Positions 34,403 to 43,067 are shown, numbered from the stretch's first letter. The stretch is DNA of 44,045 bases from Listeria fleischmannii subsp. fleischmannii LU2006-1 (GCF_000344175.1 NZ_ALWW01000023.1:1-44045), one strand, 5' to 3'. Program-made: numbers and translations. Notes: generated from the letters alone by a model not told the origin.

Positions 34403-34416
34403 TGACAAAATTGTAA
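34403..34416 (+). promoter_or_regulatory. BceR-type response-regulator box
   Basis: TGACA-AAAT-TGTAA fits the TNACA-N4-TGTAA motif bound by BceR-like response regulators upstream of peptide-resistance ABC transporters. It lies 95 bases before the transporter start. A likely -10 (TATGAT) is at 34472-34477. No two-component genes are in the window. Confidence 0.6.
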
Positions 34417-34510
34417 GTAAGAAAAACTCTTTTTGTCACCTGATTCGAATGTTTAAAAGCCATCCTTCCGTTATGATACATATATAGATAAGCCATTAGG
34501 AGGAATTAAC

Positions 34511-35287
34511 ATGACAAATAACGTCGTACACGTTGAACATATCGAAAAAATTTACGGTAAAAAAAATCAAAATCAATCCATCGCTTTAAAGGACATTTCT
34601 TTCTCGATGAAAAAAGGCGAATTTGTAGGAATAATGGGACCCTCTGGTTCAGGTAAAACTACCCTTTTAAATGTCCTTTCAACGCTTGACCGCCCTACAA
34701 ACGGAAAAGTTGAAATTGCCGGCACAGATATTACACAGATGAAAAACGATCAGCTTTCTGATTTCCGCGCACAGTCACTCGGTTTTATTTTCCAAGATTT
34801 TAACTTACTTGAAAATCTAACGCTTTATGAAAATATTGCATTGCCCCTTTCCCTTCAAGACGTTAAGTCAGCTAAAATCCGTGAGCGCGTACAAATTGTT
34901 GCCAGACAACTTGGCATCTCTGATATTTTACACAAATATCCTGCTGAGGTTTCAGGTGGTCAGAAACAACGGACAGCCGCTGCCCGCGCACTAGTTCACG
35001 AACCGGCTATTTTACTCGGTGATGAACCTACTGGGGCGCTGGATTCGAAAAATGCGCTTAGCTTGCTTGAAACAATGACAGAGTTAAATAAAGAACAAGA
35101 AGTTTCTATTTTAATGGTGACACATGATCCGCAAAGTGCGAGCTTCTGCGAACGAATCCTGTTTATTCAAGATGGGGTTTTATACAAAGAATTGAAGCGC
35201 GAAAATAGTCGTAGCGATTTTTATAAAGATATTTTAGATGTTCTCGCTACTTTTGGGCAAAATCGAGGTGTGGAAGATGATATTTAA
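34511..35287 (+). CDS. BceA-like ABC transporter ATP-binding protein
   Basis: A 258-aa ATPase of the MacB/BceA family. Walker A GPSGSGKTT near residue 43, Q-loop FIFQDFNLLENLT, signature VSGGQKQR, Walker B AILLGDEPTGALDS, H-loop MVTHDPQSA. The start follows AGGAGG. It overlaps the permease gene by 11 bases. With the permease it would form a detoxification module against cell-wall-active peptides such as bacitracin. AnrAB and VirAB are the Listeria examples I recall; I cannot tell which this matches. Confidence 0.92.
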   Translation: MTNNVVHVEHIEKIYGKKNQNQSIALKDISFSMKKGEFVGIMGPSGSGKTTLLNVLSTLDRPTNGKVEIAGTDITQMKNDQLSDFRAQSLGFIFQDFNLLENLTLYENIALPLSLQDVKSAKIRERVQIVARQLGISDILHKYPAEVSGGQKQRTAAARALVHEPAILLGDEPTGALDSKNALSLLETMTELNKEQEVSILMVTHDPQSASFCERILFIQDGVLYKELKRENSRSDFYKDILDVLATFGQNRGVEDDI

Positions 35288-37070
35288 ACTTGCGTTATCA
35301 AGTATGCGAAGTCGTCTAAAAGACTATATTGTTCTTTTACTCGGTTTAGTTATGTCCATTTCCATTTTTTATATGTTTGAAACCCTTGCATTAAATAAAG
35401 CTTTCATACAAGAAAATGCGATGATAAATGCAGTCGGTTTTGTTTTCCAAGCCGGATCTATCTTGCTTGCCATTATCACTATCGCATATGTGCTTTATGC
35501 TAATTCATTTCTTTTTTCTTTACGTCAAAAAGAATTTGGTATGTATATGACACTTGGCGCGAAAAAGCGCAAAATTTCTCTTATCATGTTTATCGAGACC
35601 ATGTTTATCGGCCTTATCTCTTTAGTTATTGGAATACTGCTTGGAACAGGGCTTGCTTCCGTTATTGGCAAAGCGCTCATGAATCAACTTGAGTTTCATT
35701 CCAACACATATGCGCCGTTTTATCTCCCATCACTCATCATCACTTTCGTTTTCTTTGCGATTTTATTTATTTTATCTGCATTCACAAATATTCTTCAAAT
35801 TTCTAAAGTAACAGTTCTAAGTCTCGTTCATGGCGATGCCAAAGCTGAAAAAGTGATTATTCGTAAAAAAGCCGTTGTAGTAAAAGCGATTCTTTCGATT
35901 ATTTTACTTGTTGTTGGTTATTACTGTATGATTCGTATTGAAACGACCCAATATATCGGTATTATCGTTGCACTATTTACCATTACTTTTGGAACCTATT
36001 TGTTTTTTGCCACATTTCTTCCGTTACTGATTCAAAAACGCCGCGAAAAACAAATTTTAAAAAGCAAACGACTAAATTCATTTACTTATGCACAACTTAA
36101 TTTTAGAATTAGCCAATTAACACGCGTTTTAGCTACCGTCGCCATGCTTATCGCGCTTGGGATGGGGGCCATTGCAGTTGGCTTTGCCTTTCAAAATAAC
36201 GGACCACTTTTAGCTGACCGAATGGATCCTTATGATATCAAAATCGTTGACCCAACAGTAAAAGAAAAGCAAGAAACACAAAATATGACGTTTAAAGAAG
36301 AAATGACCTATCACTATAAACAAAAAAACAATACTTTTTATTTTAATATGGAAGAATTAAATCAAAACCCTATTTTGGCCCAAACCTACTCGAAAGACGG
36401 GAAGGGGCAAACTAAACGCCTGAAGGCATTTACAAATGAAAACCGCAGTGAATGGGACACCGCCATTTATTCCGCTTTTCCTCCGTCTGAAGCAGAACGT
36501 AACTTTCAATTTGTGTCCGCCGCTGACTTTTCAAAAGTGGACGGTAAATCTGGCACGGTTTATTTTGGAAAAACGACTGATTTTGTAACGCATCTTGAAC
36601 AACTCAAAAAAATTGATGCGCTTCAACATGACCGCTACGGCGACCACATGGCTGGAAGCAAATATAGTGCGTATAAAATGTATAGTTCTTTTGCAAGCGG
36701 CACCGTTTTTATGGGCTTCTTCCTTGGATTCGCCTTCTTGACAATGATGGCCAGCTGTCTCATGTTTAAAATTTTAACTGGCGCAACGCAAGATATTCGT
36801 CGTTACGCGATGCTTCAAAAAATTGGCGTACGCGAGCGTCTTTTAAAGCAATCCATTTATAAAGAAATGTTTCTCATTTTCTTATTCCCATGCATTATTG
36901 GCTTCATTCATGTCGCATTAGGAATGAAAATGTTCGGTTTCTTATTAATTAACCCGTACTATCATTTTTATGTCCCTATACTTCTTTTCTTAGGCATTTA
37001 TTGTATTTATTATTTTATTACTGTCACTTTATACAAAGGGATTGTATTAAAAAAAGAAACATTAAAATAA
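35277..37070 (+). CDS. BceB-like FtsX-domain ABC permease
   Basis: A 597-aa membrane protein with about ten spans: one N-terminal, a first FtsX block (residues about 50-180), two further spans, then an extracellular domain of roughly 190 aa (about 310-480), then the C-terminal FtsX block. This is the BceB layout. The extracellular loop is where partner histidine kinases and peptides are sensed. ATG 35277 follows GAGGTG inside the end of the ATPase gene. It is slightly shorter than the roughly 640 aa usual for BceB. It ends at a strong terminator. Confidence 0.9.
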   Translation: MIFKLALSSMRSRLKDYIVLLLGLVMSISIFYMFETLALNKAFIQENAMINAVGFVFQAGSILLAIITIAYVLYANSFLFSLRQKEFGMYMTLGAKKRKISLIMFIETMFIGLISLVIGILLGTGLASVIGKALMNQLEFHSNTYAPFYLPSLIITFVFFAILFILSAFTNILQISKVTVLSLVHGDAKAEKVIIRKKAVVVKAILSIILLVVGYYCMIRIETTQYIGIIVALFTITFGTYLFFATFLPLLIQKRREKQILKSKRLNSFTYAQLNFRISQLTRVLATVAMLIALGMGAIAVGFAFQNNGPLLADRMDPYDIKIVDPTVKEKQETQNMTFKEEMTYHYKQKNNTFYFNMEELNQNPILAQTYSKDGKGQTKRLKAFTNENRSEWDTAIYSAFPPSEAERNFQFVSAADFSKVDGKSGTVYFGKTTDFVTHLEQLKKIDALQHDRYGDHMAGSKYSAYKMYSSFASGTVFMGFFLGFAFLTMMASCLMFKILTGATQDIRRYAMLQKIGVRERLLKQSIYKEMFLIFLFPCIIGFIHVALGMKMFGFLLINPYYHFYVPILLFLGIYCIYYFITVTLYKGIVLKKETLK

Positions 37071-37075
37071 GAAAA

Positions 37076-37118
37076 AGACTTACAGGCTTGCCGTGGCAAG
37101 TCTGTAAGTCTCTTTTTT
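37076..37118. terminator. Bidirectional terminator
   Basis: A near-perfect 17-bp stem (37076-37092 with 37095-37111, one G-U pair) and T7, with an A run on the left. It lies between convergent genes. Confidence 0.9.
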
Positions 37119-37124
37119 TACTAT

Positions 37125-37535
37125 CTATTTTTCGCAAACAAGTTGCCAAGTCACACCAAAGCGGTCGGTCACCCATGTTACTTTACTATAAATACCCATC
37201 GCTTCAGGCCCCATCATTACATGGCCACCTTCTTTAAAAGCTTCAAATAAACGATCGAATTCCGCTTCATTTTTGGTTTCAACAAAAATTGAGGTGGCCC
37301 ATGAAAAGTCCACTGCATATTTCTTTTCCATATCAAGTGCGGCAAATTTTTGATTTCCTAGTTCAAAAACCATAGTATAGATTTTGCCCACTTCACCCGG
37401 CTCGCCCTCTTCAAAATACCGCGTCGAAATGATTTTTCCTTCATCAAACAAATCAACATAAAACTTAACGGCCTCTTCCGCTTGCCCACTAAATGTTAAA
37501 AACGTACTTATTTGATTTTGATCTAACATCTCCAT
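37125..37535 (-). CDS. PhnB-like VOC-fold protein
   Basis: A 136-aa protein of the vicinal-oxygen-chelate (glyoxalase/PhnB-like) superfamily. Seen: ISTFLTFSGQAEEAVKFYVDLF at the N-terminus, TMVFELGNQKFAALD in the middle and WVTDRFGVTWQLV at the C-terminus, the usual ends of this family. Function unknown; such proteins bind small molecules or act in resistance. The start could be TTG 37538, ATG 37535 or ATG 37529 behind AAAGG. Single-gene unit. Confidence 0.85.
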   Translation of the reverse strand: MEMLDQNQISTFLTFSGQAEEAVKFYVDLFDEGKIISTRYFEEGEPGEVGKIYTMVFELGNQKFAALDMEKKYAVDFSWATSIFVETKNEAEFDRLFEAFKEGGHVMMGPEAMGIYSKVTWVTDRFGVTWQLVCEK

Positions 37536-37567
37536 CAATCCTTTCGTTTTATAACTATGGCCCTATT

Positions 37568-39139
37568 TTAATACACTTTTTCTCCACTTACAAATGTTTG
37601 GGTGACTTTAATGTCGCGCAAATCGCTGTTTGGGACTTCAAACGGGTTGGTTGCCACTACTGTAAGGTCAGCATCGTATCCTGGCGCAATTTTCCCACGA
37701 GAAAAAGGTTTGTAACTCGCTTTTGCACTTCCAGTTGTGTAGAGCGAAATCGCCTCATATGTGGTTAGTGCCTCGTTTTCAAAATACGCTTTTCCGTTTA
37801 AATCATGGTTTGTCGTGCGCGTTACCGCCGCATGAATCCCGTAGAAGGGGTTCGGGATTTCGATTGGGGCGTCACTCCCAAAAGCAAGCGTCAAATTATT
37901 TTTCAGTAGCGTTTTCCAAGCAAACGCACGTTTTGGATAGTTTTCTCCAAGCACATCAAGCGCCCATGGTAAATCGCTTGCCATAAACTGAGGTTGAATA
38001 TCAAATAACAGCGGCATATCTTTTGCTTCCTCGATAAGTTCATCGGTTAGCCAAGGCGTATGAATCATACGGTCATGCAGCCCGCTTTTAGGCGGATATT
38101 TTTTGAGCACTGAAATAACACTACTAAATGCAGCATCGCCTAGAATATGAATGGCAACAGGCAAATCCAATTTGCGCGCTTCTTTTACGATAGCGATAAA
38201 TTCCTCATCTGAATGAATTTTCAGGCCGTGGTAATCCGGGCTATCCGCATACCCCATCGACATATAAGCGGTGCGTGAGCCCACTGTGCCATCGAAAAAA
38301 ATTTTAACGGCATCAAGTTCAACAAATTCATTTCCGTCCATAAAACGCTCTTTCTCTTGTTTAAAAACACCTAGTTCGGCATGGTGAATTAAAAGTTGCG
38401 CTCGAAATGGCATTTTAGCAGTAATCGTTTGTCGAAATACATCTAACGTCCCTTTAAAACCATTAAAATAGTGTAAGTCTTCTGAATGCGCACCAGTAAT
38501 CCCTTTTTTAAAAAGGTCTTGAATGGCCAGTGTAAGCCAGTGGCTCATTTCTTTACTCGTCGGTGCTTTAAACGCTTGAATGGCTAAATCGGTGGCATTA
38601 TCTTTTAAAATGCCGGTCAATTCGCCATTTTCATCTACATCGATTTCACCGCCTCCTGAAAAACTAGCGTCTTTTGTCAAAGAAATCGCGTTTAAAAAAG
38701 CGTGGTTAATCGATACGCTATGATAATCAATGCGTCTGACTAGGACGGGGACGGTCTCGCTTACTTGATCTAAATCATTCGCGGTTAATAAGGTATTATC
38801 ATCTGTCCATTTATTTTCATCATAACCTTCAACAAAAAGCCATTCGCCCTCTGTGAGCGTTTCTTTCCGCTCTATCATCAGCTCTATAGCCTCTTGTTTC
38901 GTTTTGGTTTCGTTTAAGTTGAGGCGGTCAAGCGCTTGCCCGTACCAAAGTAAATGAATATGTGAATCAACAAATCCCGGAAATACCGTATCGCCGTTTA
39001 GATCCAGCCGAGTAGCTGTAGGATAGTCAGCTGGATTAACATTTACTGCTTGAATTTTGCCGCCATTAAGTAAGACATTATCTACATAATCGCCTTCTTT
39101 TTTCATCGTATAAAAACGAGCATTCTCAAGCAATTTCAT
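37568..39139 (-). CDS. YtcJ-like amidohydrolase
   Basis: A 523-aa metal-dependent hydrolase of the amidohydrolase superfamily (YtcJ/NfdA-like subgroup). The first metal motif is FPGFVDSHIHLLWYG near residue 55; later motifs are AIHILGDAAF, MIHTPWLTDELI and LAFGSDAPIEIPNPF near residue 425. The C-terminus SRGKIAPGYDADLTVVATNPFE is the usual beta-sandwich end. It may hydrolyse an amide or N-formyl bond in the cytoplasm. It overlaps the end of the MFS gene by 14 bases, so transporter and hydrolase probably act on the same imported compound. Confidence 0.9.
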   Translation of the reverse strand: MKLLENARFYTMKKEGDYVDNVLLNGGKIQAVNVNPADYPTATRLDLNGDTVFPGFVDSHIHLLWYGQALDRLNLNETKTKQEAIELMIERKETLTEGEWLFVEGYDENKWTDDNTLLTANDLDQVSETVPVLVRRIDYHSVSINHAFLNAISLTKDASFSGGGEIDVDENGELTGILKDNATDLAIQAFKAPTSKEMSHWLTLAIQDLFKKGITGAHSEDLHYFNGFKGTLDVFRQTITAKMPFRAQLLIHHAELGVFKQEKERFMDGNEFVELDAVKIFFDGTVGSRTAYMSMGYADSPDYHGLKIHSDEEFIAIVKEARKLDLPVAIHILGDAAFSSVISVLKKYPPKSGLHDRMIHTPWLTDELIEEAKDMPLLFDIQPQFMASDLPWALDVLGENYPKRAFAWKTLLKNNLTLAFGSDAPIEIPNPFYGIHAAVTRTTNHDLNGKAYFENEALTTYEAISLYTTGSAKASYKPFSRGKIAPGYDADLTVVATNPFEVPNSDLRDIKVTQTFVSGEKVY

Positions 39140-40361
39140 GATAATTTTCCTCCCTTACTTTATTTTTAATCTTCGTCTCCGTTACCTTTTGAAGCGTAAT
39201 CGTTAGAATAGCAAGCAGCAATAACATAAATATCCCTACAAATAATGCTGTTATTCCGCCAAATTGAGTGACAACGAGCGCACCTAAAAATGGGGCAAGC
39301 ATTCTTGCAGCTGTCGCCGTTCCGTTAACTAAACCTTGATATAAGCCCGCATAACCATTTGGTGCAAGTCGATACGCAATGGTCGGAATAGCCGGCCAAG
39401 CAAACATCTCCCCTAGTGTGAGAAAAATCATTCCAAGTACAAAACCACTGTAAACTGTTGCTTGCATAGCAAAAACAAAAGAAAGGATAAATAAAACGAT
39501 GCCGATATAAATTTGAAGTAATAGATGCTGTTTAAAACGATGAATAAGCGGAATTAAAATAAACTGTCCTAACACAATAAGTAAACCGTTAATACTCCAA
39601 AGCTTGCCATATTCGGCTGCCGTTACACCCATATCACTTGTCATATAGGTTGATAAATTAGATTGCCACTGAACATGTGGTAGCTGGCAAAATAAATAAG
39701 TTAGAAGTAAAAGTGAGAAGGAGATGAGCCCATACCAGGTTGCTTTCTCGCGTTTTAAACCTGGTTTATGATGCTTCGTCTCAGCACTCAAATTTTCGGA
39801 CCGCCAATCAATTTTTCTAAAAAAGATGAAAAAGAAAGCGGCATACATCAGCGCAAAAATAAAAGCGCCTAGATAAACATTTCCCATCCCTTTTTCTGCC
39901 AAAAAGCCTGCTAAAAAAGGACCAATAGCAACGCCCACATTTTGAGCCACATAAATCGCGTTAAAGCCTGTGCGCCCGCCGCTTGGATGCGTTAGGCCGG
40001 CAGCGGCATAAAGCCCAGCAAAAACCATTCCCATGGCAACCGCCACTATCCATAAATTCCAAATAAAATAAGGATAGCTATGAAAAGTCATCAACAAAAA
40101 AGTTCCAATAACTAAAATAACAGTCCCAATCATTAGCGAAATATACCCTGATAATCGGTCAAAAATGAGTCCACCTATAACGCTCGCTACCATGCTGATA
40201 AAAGAATTAACGAGTAAAACAAGCGACGCATCTGTACTTGACATCCCAAGCTCTGTTGTCATATAAACCATATTAAAAGGCCAAATAAAAGATAGTCCCG
40301 TATACAAAAGGACCATTCCCATAATCACAATCCATAAATCGCGAGGTAACCATTTCCTCAA
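39126..40361 (-). CDS. MFS transporter
   Basis: An approximately 411-aa major facilitator transporter with about 12 hydrophobic spans and a hydrophilic loop in the middle (RKIDWRSENLSAETKHHKPG). The loop-2 motif reads GGLIFDRLSGY, as in drug/substrate MFS proteins. The likely start is TTG 40361 or 40364 behind AAAGGGAG. The longer open frame to 40412 cannot be used because the promoter -10 (40399-40404) lies inside it. Coupled to the amidohydrolase gene downstream. Confidence 0.87.
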   Translation of the reverse strand: MRKWLPRDLWIVIMGMVLLYTGLSFIWPFNMVYMTTELGMSSTDASLVLLVNSFISMVASVIGGLIFDRLSGYISLMIGTVILVIGTFLLMTFHSYPYFIWNLWIVAVAMGMVFAGLYAAAGLTHPSGGRTGFNAIYVAQNVGVAIGPFLAGFLAEKGMGNVYLGAFIFALMYAAFFFIFFRKIDWRSENLSAETKHHKPGLKREKATWYGLISFSLLLLTYLFCQLPHVQWQSNLSTYMTSDMGVTAAEYGKLWSINGLLIVLGQFILIPLIHRFKQHLLLQIYIGIVLFILSFVFAMQATVYSGFVLGMIFLTLGEMFAWPAIPTIAYRLAPNGYAGLYQGLVNGTATAARMLAPFLGALVVTQFGGITALFVGIFMLLLLAILTITLQKVTETKIKNKVREENYHEIA

Positions 40362-40398
40362 CAAACTCGCTCCCTTTCCAAAATAAATCACAAACATT

Positions 40399-40427
40399 AG
40401 TATAGCCCACATTCCCTCTTTTGTAAA
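40399..40427 (-). promoter_or_regulatory. Promoter of the MFS-amidohydrolase operon
   Basis: Minus-strand TTTACA (40422-40427), 17 bases, TATACT (40399-40404). It fixes the start codon of the MFS gene to the right of the longer open frame. Confidence 0.7.
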
Positions 40428-40461
40428 AAAGAAAAAAACAGTGAGCTAGAACGAGCCACTG
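40428..40461 (-). terminator. Terminator of the marR-GNAT operon
   Basis: CAGTGGCT pairs with AGCTCACTG (one bulge; 40454-40461 with 40439-40447) and is followed by T7CT6-like sequence on the minus strand. It abuts the -35 of the next promoter. Confidence 0.7.
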
Positions 40462-40469
40462 CATTCTTC

Positions 40470-40949
40470 CTACAACATTTTGCGATAAAATTTTGAATCG
40501 ACTGCCATAATATCAAAATCATGAGGTAAATCATTTTTTGAAATTTCGTCATAGCCATTTTTTTCATAGAAACGATGGGCGGCCTTAAATTTGTCCGTTG
40601 TCCCTAAATAAATAGCTTTCTTTCCATTTTGACTACAAAACGCTTCCAGTCTATCTAACAATTTTTGCCCCGTTTGATATTCTTTTCCGCGATAATTTCC
40701 ATCTGTAAACAACTTTCGAATCGCAGCATTTTCCCCGTCTAAAAACCAAGTTCCAATAGTTCCAATGACTTTTTCATCCTCTACCGCAATAAAAAAACCA
40801 CCTTTTTCGTTAGCATAAAACGTTTCGATTTCTTTTAAATCAGGTTGTTCGTCAATCGTTATTGGAATCCCAAATTCATCACGCTGAACTTTTAAAATTA
40901 AATGAATAATCGCCTCACGGTACCGTTCCGTATATTTTTCAATTCTCAA
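40470..40949 (-). CDS. GNAT family N-acetyltransferase
   Basis: A 159-aa acetyltransferase. Visible are GGFFIAVEDEKVIGTIGTW, the acetyl-CoA loop region IRKLFTDGNYRGKEYQTGQKLLDRL and the C-terminal KAAHRFYEKNGYDEIS. The start is TTG 40949, seven bases after GGAGG; the nearer ATG reads straight into TAA. The TTG overlaps the stop of the MarR gene (TTGA), so the two are translationally coupled, an arrangement also known as MarR-GNAT fusions. Substrate unknown. Confidence 0.88.
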   Translation of the reverse strand: MRIEKYTERYREAIIHLILKVQRDEFGIPITIDEQPDLKEIETFYANEKGGFFIAVEDEKVIGTIGTWFLDGENAAIRKLFTDGNYRGKEYQTGQKLLDRLEAFCSQNGKKAIYLGTTDKFKAAHRFYEKNGYDEISKNDLPHDFDIMAVDSKFYRKML

Positions 40950-41378
40950 TTTACATCCTCCTTCGAAAATAATTTTTCAATCGTTTGCATAGCCGCAACT
41001 AATTCCGAAAACTCCTCTAAAGACAAATTTTTGGTCATTTCAAGTAGGGCACTATCCGCAGTAGCAACAAGTTTTTCAATTTCTTCTTTTCCTTTTTTGG
41101 TAATAAAAAGAGCAAAATGGCGCTTATCATCAGAAAGCTGTTTTTTTTTCTATCACCCCCGCCAAATCAAACTTTTTAATTATACGACTCATATAACCAC
41201 GATCAATACCAAGTTTATCCCCTATTTCAGATGCCGTTTTGCCATTCTCAAAATCAATTTCTTGTAATACTCTCACTTCCGTTAACGGATACGGATCATG
41301 ATAAATTTTTTGGTCAAGCCTTCCTAATATACTTGAATAAAAACGGTTAAATCGCCTGATGCTTCCCATTTCCCTCAT
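40946..41378 (-). pseudogene. MarR-family regulator, single frameshift
   Basis: The N-terminal frame (ATG 41378, GGAGG box) has the winged-helix text LTEVRVLQEIDFENGKTASEIGDKLGIDRGYMSRIIKKFDLAGVIEKK. After the T9 run at 41141-41149 the protein continues in another frame with LSDDKRHFALFITKKGKEEIEKL and a C-terminal dimerisation helix to the TGA at 40946. One base fewer in the run restores a 143-aa MarR protein. It lies under a strong promoter with a MarR-like operator and is coupled to the GNAT gene. Real inactivation would derepress the operon; a homopolymer read error is the simpler explanation. Confidence 0.85.
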
Positions 41379-41399
41379 AATAACGCCTCCAATTTTCAA

Positions 41400-41431
41400 A
41401 GTATAAAACAAATAGTTGATTTTGTCAACTA
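41400..41431 (-). promoter_or_regulatory. marR promoter with palindromic operator
   Basis: Minus-strand consensus TTGACA (41423-41428), 17 bases, TATACT (41400-41405). TAGTTGA (41413-41419) and TCAACTA (41425-41431) form a perfect inverted repeat overlapping the -35. This is the expected form of a MarR autorepression site. Confidence 0.75.
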
Positions 41432-41452
41432 TATTACAGAAGCATTGATTAA

Positions 41453-41992
41453 TTACGTTTTTAACGCTTCTTCTTTCTGCCATTCTTCACTCTGTAAAAG
41501 TACCCAATTGCGTTTTCTGAGCTCAATTCGCTCTTTTTCTACCAAATCATTTTTCATTTTAACAAAATATTCCCGACTGACATTGCTGTACCTAGCAAGT
41601 TCAGACTGGCTACAAGGAACTGGAATATAAATATCTTGATCATTCTTAATGCCAATATCCATGCCAATTTGATAAAGTAGTGATTGAATTCGCTCTTTTC
41701 CAGATAATCGATAGCGCCGAAGAGCTTGAATTAATCGTTCTGTAGTATCATACATCATTTCTTCCGTATATTTCTCACTTTCCACCTCTAACAAAAAACA
41801 CTTTCCCCGTGAAAAATATTGAAACCAACTATTCCCCTTATCCATTTGAAAAATACTCCCTTGTTTTAAAAACTGAATAAACGTCCCATTCGATTCTTGA
41901 ATTAGATAACCTTCCACAATTAAAAATACGCCTTGCCCCATTATTTGCTGACTTCCAGAAAAAGATAATACGTCCTTTTTTAATATTTTCAT
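41453..41992 (-). CDS. Crp/Fnr-like regulator
   Basis: A 179-aa protein, shorter than typical Crp (about 210-230). A reduced beta-roll (QGVFLIVEGYLIQESNGTFIQFLKQGSIFQMDKG) is followed by a helix-turn-helix (CSQSELARYSNVSREYFVKMKNDLVEKERIELRKR). ATG 41992 follows GGAGGTGATAAC. It has no cysteine cluster at the N-terminus. A terminator-like hairpin sits in its leader 45 bases upstream, so its expression may be attenuated. Targets and ligand unknown; possibly oxygen or redox by family analogy only. Confidence 0.78.
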   Translation of the reverse strand: MKILKKDVLSFSGSQQIMGQGVFLIVEGYLIQESNGTFIQFLKQGSIFQMDKGNSWFQYFSRGKCFLLEVESEKYTEEMMYDTTERLIQALRRYRLSGKERIQSLLYQIGMDIGIKNDQDIYIPVPCSQSELARYSNVSREYFVKMKNDLVEKERIELRKRNWVLLQSEEWQKEEALKT

Positions 41993-42032
41993 TGTTATCA
42001 CCTCCAAAATTTCTTTTTTACGCTCTATAAGT

Positions 42033-42065
42033 AAAAAAGTTAGCTGTTTGGCATACAGCTAACTT
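42033..42065 (-). terminator. Leader terminator (possible attenuator) before the Crp-like gene
   Basis: A perfect 10-bp stem (42056-42065 with 42037-42046) and a 9-base loop, followed on the minus strand by T's (plus 42033-42038 is A6). It faces the downstream gene and lies between a possible promoter near 42160-42185 and the start codon at 41992. It either ends a short RNA or attenuates the gene. Confidence 0.65.
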
Positions 42066-42530
42066 CCAATGGGATTGTGGCGACTAAAAATTATTTAAGA
42101 TTCGTATAGGTGCCTGGTGAGCAGATACAATCTATTTTAGAAGTCACAATGTGATACCTTTATAGTAACATAAAATACTTCCTCAAAATTTGTCTATTTG
42201 TACATTTTTGACCCGAAAATGTGACCATTTTTTTACAATTTTATTTTTACTCCTTAATGCCATAGAAACTCTTTTCATCTAAAATCCTATTTTTTTTAAA
42301 TTATATATATAAAATCAACGAAAAAAAAGTGTCTAGAACAGGGTTTAACAGCAATCGAATATTCGATAGAGATAGTGAATATTTTCATCTAAAACTCTTA
42401 CTTCTAAACTTCTGTAAATTTTAGTGTATCCATCAAACGCTTCCATTTTGAGCAATTTTATTTTTAAGAGATATCCTCATCTAAACTTGTATCTCACTAA
42501 TTAGTGACTTTTTTACTTCTTACTTAGTAG
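42066..42530. other. 465-base non-coding A/T-rich spacer
   Basis: No gene was found. The spacer contains a possible minus-strand promoter (TTGAGG, 16 bases, TATAAA near 42160-42185), the palindrome TCACA-A-TGTGA at 42144-42154 just after it, three copies of TCATCTAAA (42275, 42385, 42477) and a 14-bp palindrome TCACTAATTAGTGA at 42494-42507. The minus-strand text around the three repeats has no long frame. It could be a decayed gene or a regulatory spacer. Confidence 0.5.
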
Positions 42531-42571
42531 AAAAAAAGAAAAACCCAGCACTATAAAAAGAGCTGAGGTTT
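42531..42571 (-). terminator. Terminator of the rRNA-tRNA operon
   Basis: AAACC(T)CAGC pairs with GCTGGGTTT (42562-42571 with 42541-42549, one bulge), followed on the minus strand by T's (TTCTTTTTTT). It lies seven bases after the last tRNA. Confidence 0.8.
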
Positions 42572-42577
42572 CTATGA

Positions 42578-42661
42578 TACCGGCGGCCGGGGTCGAACCG
42601 GCACGACCTTGCGGTCACTGGATTTTGAGTCCAGCGCGTCTGCCAATTCCGCCACGCCGGC
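42578..42661 (-). tRNA. tRNA-Leu (CAA)
   Basis: 84 nt with a long variable arm. The anticodon loop CTCAAAA between CTGGA/TCCAG gives anticodon CAA. Last tRNA of the cluster; CCA not encoded. Confidence 0.93.
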
Positions 42662-42711
42662 ATAATTTTATTTAGTAAACTTATTATAAAATTAAAAATA
42701 GAAAAAAGCAA

Positions 42712-42785
<74 letters not shown>

Positions 42786-42800
42786 TTAAAAAAAGAAAAA

Positions 42801-42872
42801 AGCGGAAGACGGGGTTCGAACCCGCGACCCCCACCTTGGCAAGGTGATGTTCTACCACTGAACTACTTCCGC
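42801..42872 (-). tRNA. tRNA-Gly (GCC)
   Basis: Acceptor GCGGAAG/CTTCCGC, anticodon loop TTGCCAA, T-loop GGTTCGAACC. CCA not encoded. Confidence 0.93.
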
Positions 42873-42879
42873 AAATAAA

Positions 42880-42951
42880 CTGGGCTAGCTGGATTCGAAC
42901 CAGCGCATGACGGAATCAAAATCCGTTGCCTTACCGCTTGGCTATAGCCCA
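42880..42951 (-). tRNA. tRNA-Gln (TTG)
   Basis: Acceptor TGGGCTA/TAGCCCA, stem ACGGA/TCCGT around loop TTTTGAT, anticodon UUG. CCA not encoded. Confidence 0.92.
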
Positions 42952-42969
42952 TCAATAAAATAATAAAAG

Positions 42970-43043
42970 GGCGGATGATGGGAATCGAACCCACGAATGT
43001 CGGAACCACAATCCGATGCGTTAACCACTTCGCCACACCCGCC
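42970..43043 (-). tRNA. tRNA-His (GTG)
   Basis: Anticodon loop TTGTGGT between TCGGA/TCCGA. The extra 5' G can pair with discriminator C, as expected for tRNA-His. Confidence 0.93.
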
Positions 43044-43067
43044 ATAATTCAATTATATAGTCTCTTA

